6,161 bases of DNA. Origin: CAZNKU01 sp045541135 (GTDB taxonomy: Bacteria; Bacillota; Clostridia; Monoglobales; Firm-18). The notes below the pieces were generated by a model, which was not told the DNA's origin, did not search any database, and was given only the letters and a program-made list of their open reading frames with translations. The stretch lies in assembly GCA_045541135.1 (NCBI GenBank), contig JAZQIO010000066.1, forward strand, positions 1 to 6,161, in the 5' to 3' direction. Positions 4,844-6,161 of this stretch are shown here, in pieces; position 1 is the stretch's first letter; each line of letters starts with the position of its first letter. A program made the translations under genes and the position numbers.

Positions 4844-5893
4844 ATGGCAGTAGTAACAATTATCGGTGCAGGTATGATGGGTTCAGCTTTGGCTTTCCCG
4901 GCACGTGAAAACGGACACGAAGTACGTTTGGTAGGTACACATCTTGACAGAGAAATTATCGAAAAGTGCATTGAAACAAATCAGCATCCAAAATTCGACA
5001 GACCTTTCCCTGCAGGTGTAAAGTATTATCAGATTGAAGACGTTAAAACAGCTATCGAAGGTGCAGATATGATTATCGGCGGTGTAAGCAGCTTTGGTGT
5101 AGACTGGTTTGGCGATGAAATTTTGCCGATTATTCCTGAAAACATTCCTGTTCTTTCGGTAACAAAGGGTCTTATTGATACACCTGACGGTAAGCTTATT
5201 ACATACCCACACTATTGGGCAGAAAAGCTTGATAAAATTGGCAAAAAGCTTGACCTTAATGCAGTAGGCGGTCCTTGCACAAGCTACGAGCTTGTTTTCC
5301 ACGATCAGACAGAGGTTTCTTTCTGTGGTGACAACCTTGAAACTTTGGCTAAATTGCGTGACATTATGAAAACAGATTACTACCACATTAGTATAACAAC
5401 AGACGTTGTAGGTATTGAAAGTGCAGTTGCTCTTAAAAACGGCTATGCTCTTGGTATTGCACTTACAATAGGTCTTAACCAGAAGGAACACGGCATAGAC
5501 AGTGACCTTCACTTTAACTCACAGGCTGCAGTATTCGGTCAGGCTACATCCGAAATGTACAGACTTTTAGACTTCCAGGGTGCACTTACAATCAACAACC
5601 TTAAGGTTGGTCTTGGTGACCTTTACGTTACAGTGTACGGCGGCAGAACACGTCTTGTAGGTATCCTTTTGGGCAGAGGTCTTAACATAGACGAAGCAAA
5701 AGAAGAGCTTAACGGCGTAACACTTGAATCTTTGGTTGTTGCAGAACGTGTTGCAAGAGCAATTAAGGTTAACGTTGCAAAGGGTACACTAAAGGCTGAA
5801 GACTTCCCTCTGCTTCTTCACACAGATGAAATTATCATCGGTAAAAAGCCTGTAAATATGCCTTGGGAAGAATTTACATACGTTGAGAGGTAA
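4844..5893 (+). CDS. NAD(P)-dependent glycerol-3-phosphate-dehydrogenase-like enzyme, 349 aa
   Basis: A soluble dehydrogenase of the GpsA/GPD1 family, which normally interconverts dihydroxyacetone phosphate and sn-glycerol 3-phosphate. The N-terminal Rossmann motif is VTIIGAGMMGSALA (GxGxxG at 8-13). SVTKGL carries K108 and VALKNG carries K198, matching the two catalytic lysines of GPD1. GLGDLYVTVYGGRTR (256-270) matches GPD1's ADLITTCYGGRNR, with D259, T263 and R268 kept, but T269 replaces the usual Asn. The GPsFA motif of GpsA reads GGPCTSYEL (142-150). This suggests a paralogue, possibly for another polyol phosphate, rather than the housekeeping gpsA, so no symbol is given. Start choice: GGAGG (4831-4835) lies 8 bases before ATG 4844; the in-frame ATG at 4802 has no such site. 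By eye its codons favour TTC, AAC, GAC and TAC more than the neighbours' do, hinting at high expression. Divergent from a DeoR-type regulator. Confidence 0.85.
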   Translation: MAVVTIIGAGMMGSALAFPARENGHEVRLVGTHLDREIIEKCIETNQHPKFDRPFPAGVKYYQIEDVKTAIEGADMIIGGVSSFGVDWFGDEILPIIPENIPVLSVTKGLIDTPDGKLITYPHYWAEKLDKIGKKLDLNAVGGPCTSYELVFHDQTEVSFCGDNLETLAKLRDIMKTDYYHISITTDVVGIESAVALKNGYALGIALTIGLNQKEHGIDSDLHFNSQAAVFGQATSEMYRLLDFQGALTINNLKVGLGDLYVTVYGGRTRLVGILLGRGLNIDEAKEELNGVTLESLVVAERVARAIKVNVAKGTLKAEDFPLLLHTDEIIIGKKPVNMPWEEFTYVER

Positions 5894-5929
5894 TTAAAAT
5901 TACGGCTTCATATGGAGTGTACTCTAAAG

Positions 5930-5964
5930 GACAGTAACCCAAATTGGTTGCTGTCATTTATTTT
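5930..5964 (+). terminator. Intrinsic terminator of the GPDH-like gene
   Basis: gacagtaacc (5930-5939) pairs with ggttgctgtc (5946-5955) over 10 bp, with one T-G wobble and a 6-base loop. The T-rich run atttatttt (5956-5964) follows. There is no T run in the other direction, so it serves the plus strand only. It lies 37 bases after the stop codon. Confidence 0.85.
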
Positions 5965-5984
5965 GTTCCGCTGTCCGCGGGGGA

Positions 5985-6023
5985 CTTACTTTTGCGCCGA
6001 CAAAAGTAAGCAAAAATCGGCGC
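5985..6023. repeat. Hairpin with pseudoknot-capable loop in GC-rich element
   Basis: cttacttttg (5985-5994) and caaaagtaag (6001-6010) form a perfect 10-bp stem around the 6-base loop cgccga. That loop is exactly complementary to tcggcg at 6017-6022; counting the flanking bases, gcgccga (5994-6000) matches tcggcgc (6017-6023). An H-type pseudoknot or two alternative hairpins are therefore possible. The 6-base linker is short for spanning a 10-bp stem, so switching hairpins may be likelier. It lies outside any gene, after the terminator. Confidence 0.5.
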
Positions 6024-6062
6024 CGGGACGTTCAGTCAACATTTTGTACGAAAAATTTTCTT

Positions 6063-6159
6063 AAAATTGTCGTCGGGGCTATACGCAAACCCTTTGCGCG
6101 AGCCCCTTAAATTGCACATCAGCAGAGGGAAATGATATGTGCAATTTTCCAACAATTTT
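6063..6159. other. Possible three-way-junction structured element, non-coding
   Basis: Three nested pairings are seen. Closing stem: aaaattgt (6063-6070) with acaatttt (6152-6159). First arm: ggggct (6075-6080) with agcccc (6101-6106), capped by cgcaaa (6084-6089) with tttgcg (6093-6098). Second arm: aaattgcacat (6109-6119) with atgtgcaattt (6137-6147), loop 17. Together they would close a branched fold of 97 bases. No start codon with a ribosome binding site is seen here, and the element runs into the window end. It could be a structured RNA, a dispersed repeat, or 5' material of the next gene. Confidence 0.4.
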
Positions 6160-6161
6160 TT

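Noticed and set aside
4883..5512. 209-codon minus-strand open frame opposite the GPDH-like gene
   Set aside because: Its length comes from the codon bias of the sense gene; the Cys/Tyr/Asn-rich product has no domain, whereas the sense strand has full family motifs.
5971..6161. CRISPR array or tRNA gene
   Set aside because: There are no regularly spaced direct repeats; the branched fold lacks the tRNA arm lengths, T-loop sequence and CCA-end geometry.

Overview
The window looks like chromosomal DNA from an AT-rich, low-GC Gram-positive bacterium of the Clostridia type. Three things suggest this: strong AGGAGG-like ribosome binding sites, near-consensus sigma-A promoters, and protein sequences resembling clostridial homologues. 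This is judged by eye, with no database search. No phage, transposase, CRISPR, rRNA or tRNA sequence is visible.

Layout, left to right. Positions 1-133 hold a non-coding, GC-richer stretch packed with short perfect hairpins. At 201-229 there is a fully consensus promoter (TTGACA-17-TATAAT) driving a stand-alone MBL-fold metallohydrolase (263-1000, +). It converges on a small multi-pass membrane protein resembling the YjdF/DUF2238 type (1086-1625, -), and the two share a perfect 26-nt palindromic terminator. A divergent intergenic region (1626-1809) then fires the membrane gene leftwards and a MATE exporter plus tRNA pseudouridine synthase TruA rightwards as a two-gene unit (1810-3930). That unit converges on a DeoR/GlpR-family repressor (3978-4691, -) across a 20-bp-stem bidirectional terminator. 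The repressor is divergently transcribed from a glycerol-3-phosphate-dehydrogenase-like enzyme (4844-5893, +). The 152-bp spacer between them carries a good promoter, a 10-bp tandem repeat and an 11-bp palindrome, which together look like an operator region. The enzyme gene ends in an intrinsic terminator. The last ~190 bases (5971-6161) form a second GC-richer, highly structured, apparently non-coding element.

How the genes relate. The only clear functional pair is the DeoR repressor and the GPDH-like dehydrogenase: a sugar-phosphate-responsive type of regulator next to a polyol/triose-phosphate-type dehydrogenase. The dehydrogenase keeps the two catalytic lysines and the Asp-Leu motif, but has Thr in place of the near-invariant Asn of the phosphate-binding Arg-Asn pair, so its substrate may differ from DHAP. 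The other genes look like independent transcription units.

Four start sites are called shorter than the longest open frame (263, 1625, 3196, 4844), each on ribosome-binding-site spacing and, for three of them, on promoter position. The most unexplained material is not in the genes but in the two structured intergenic elements at the window edges. I see no complete novel multi-gene system here.
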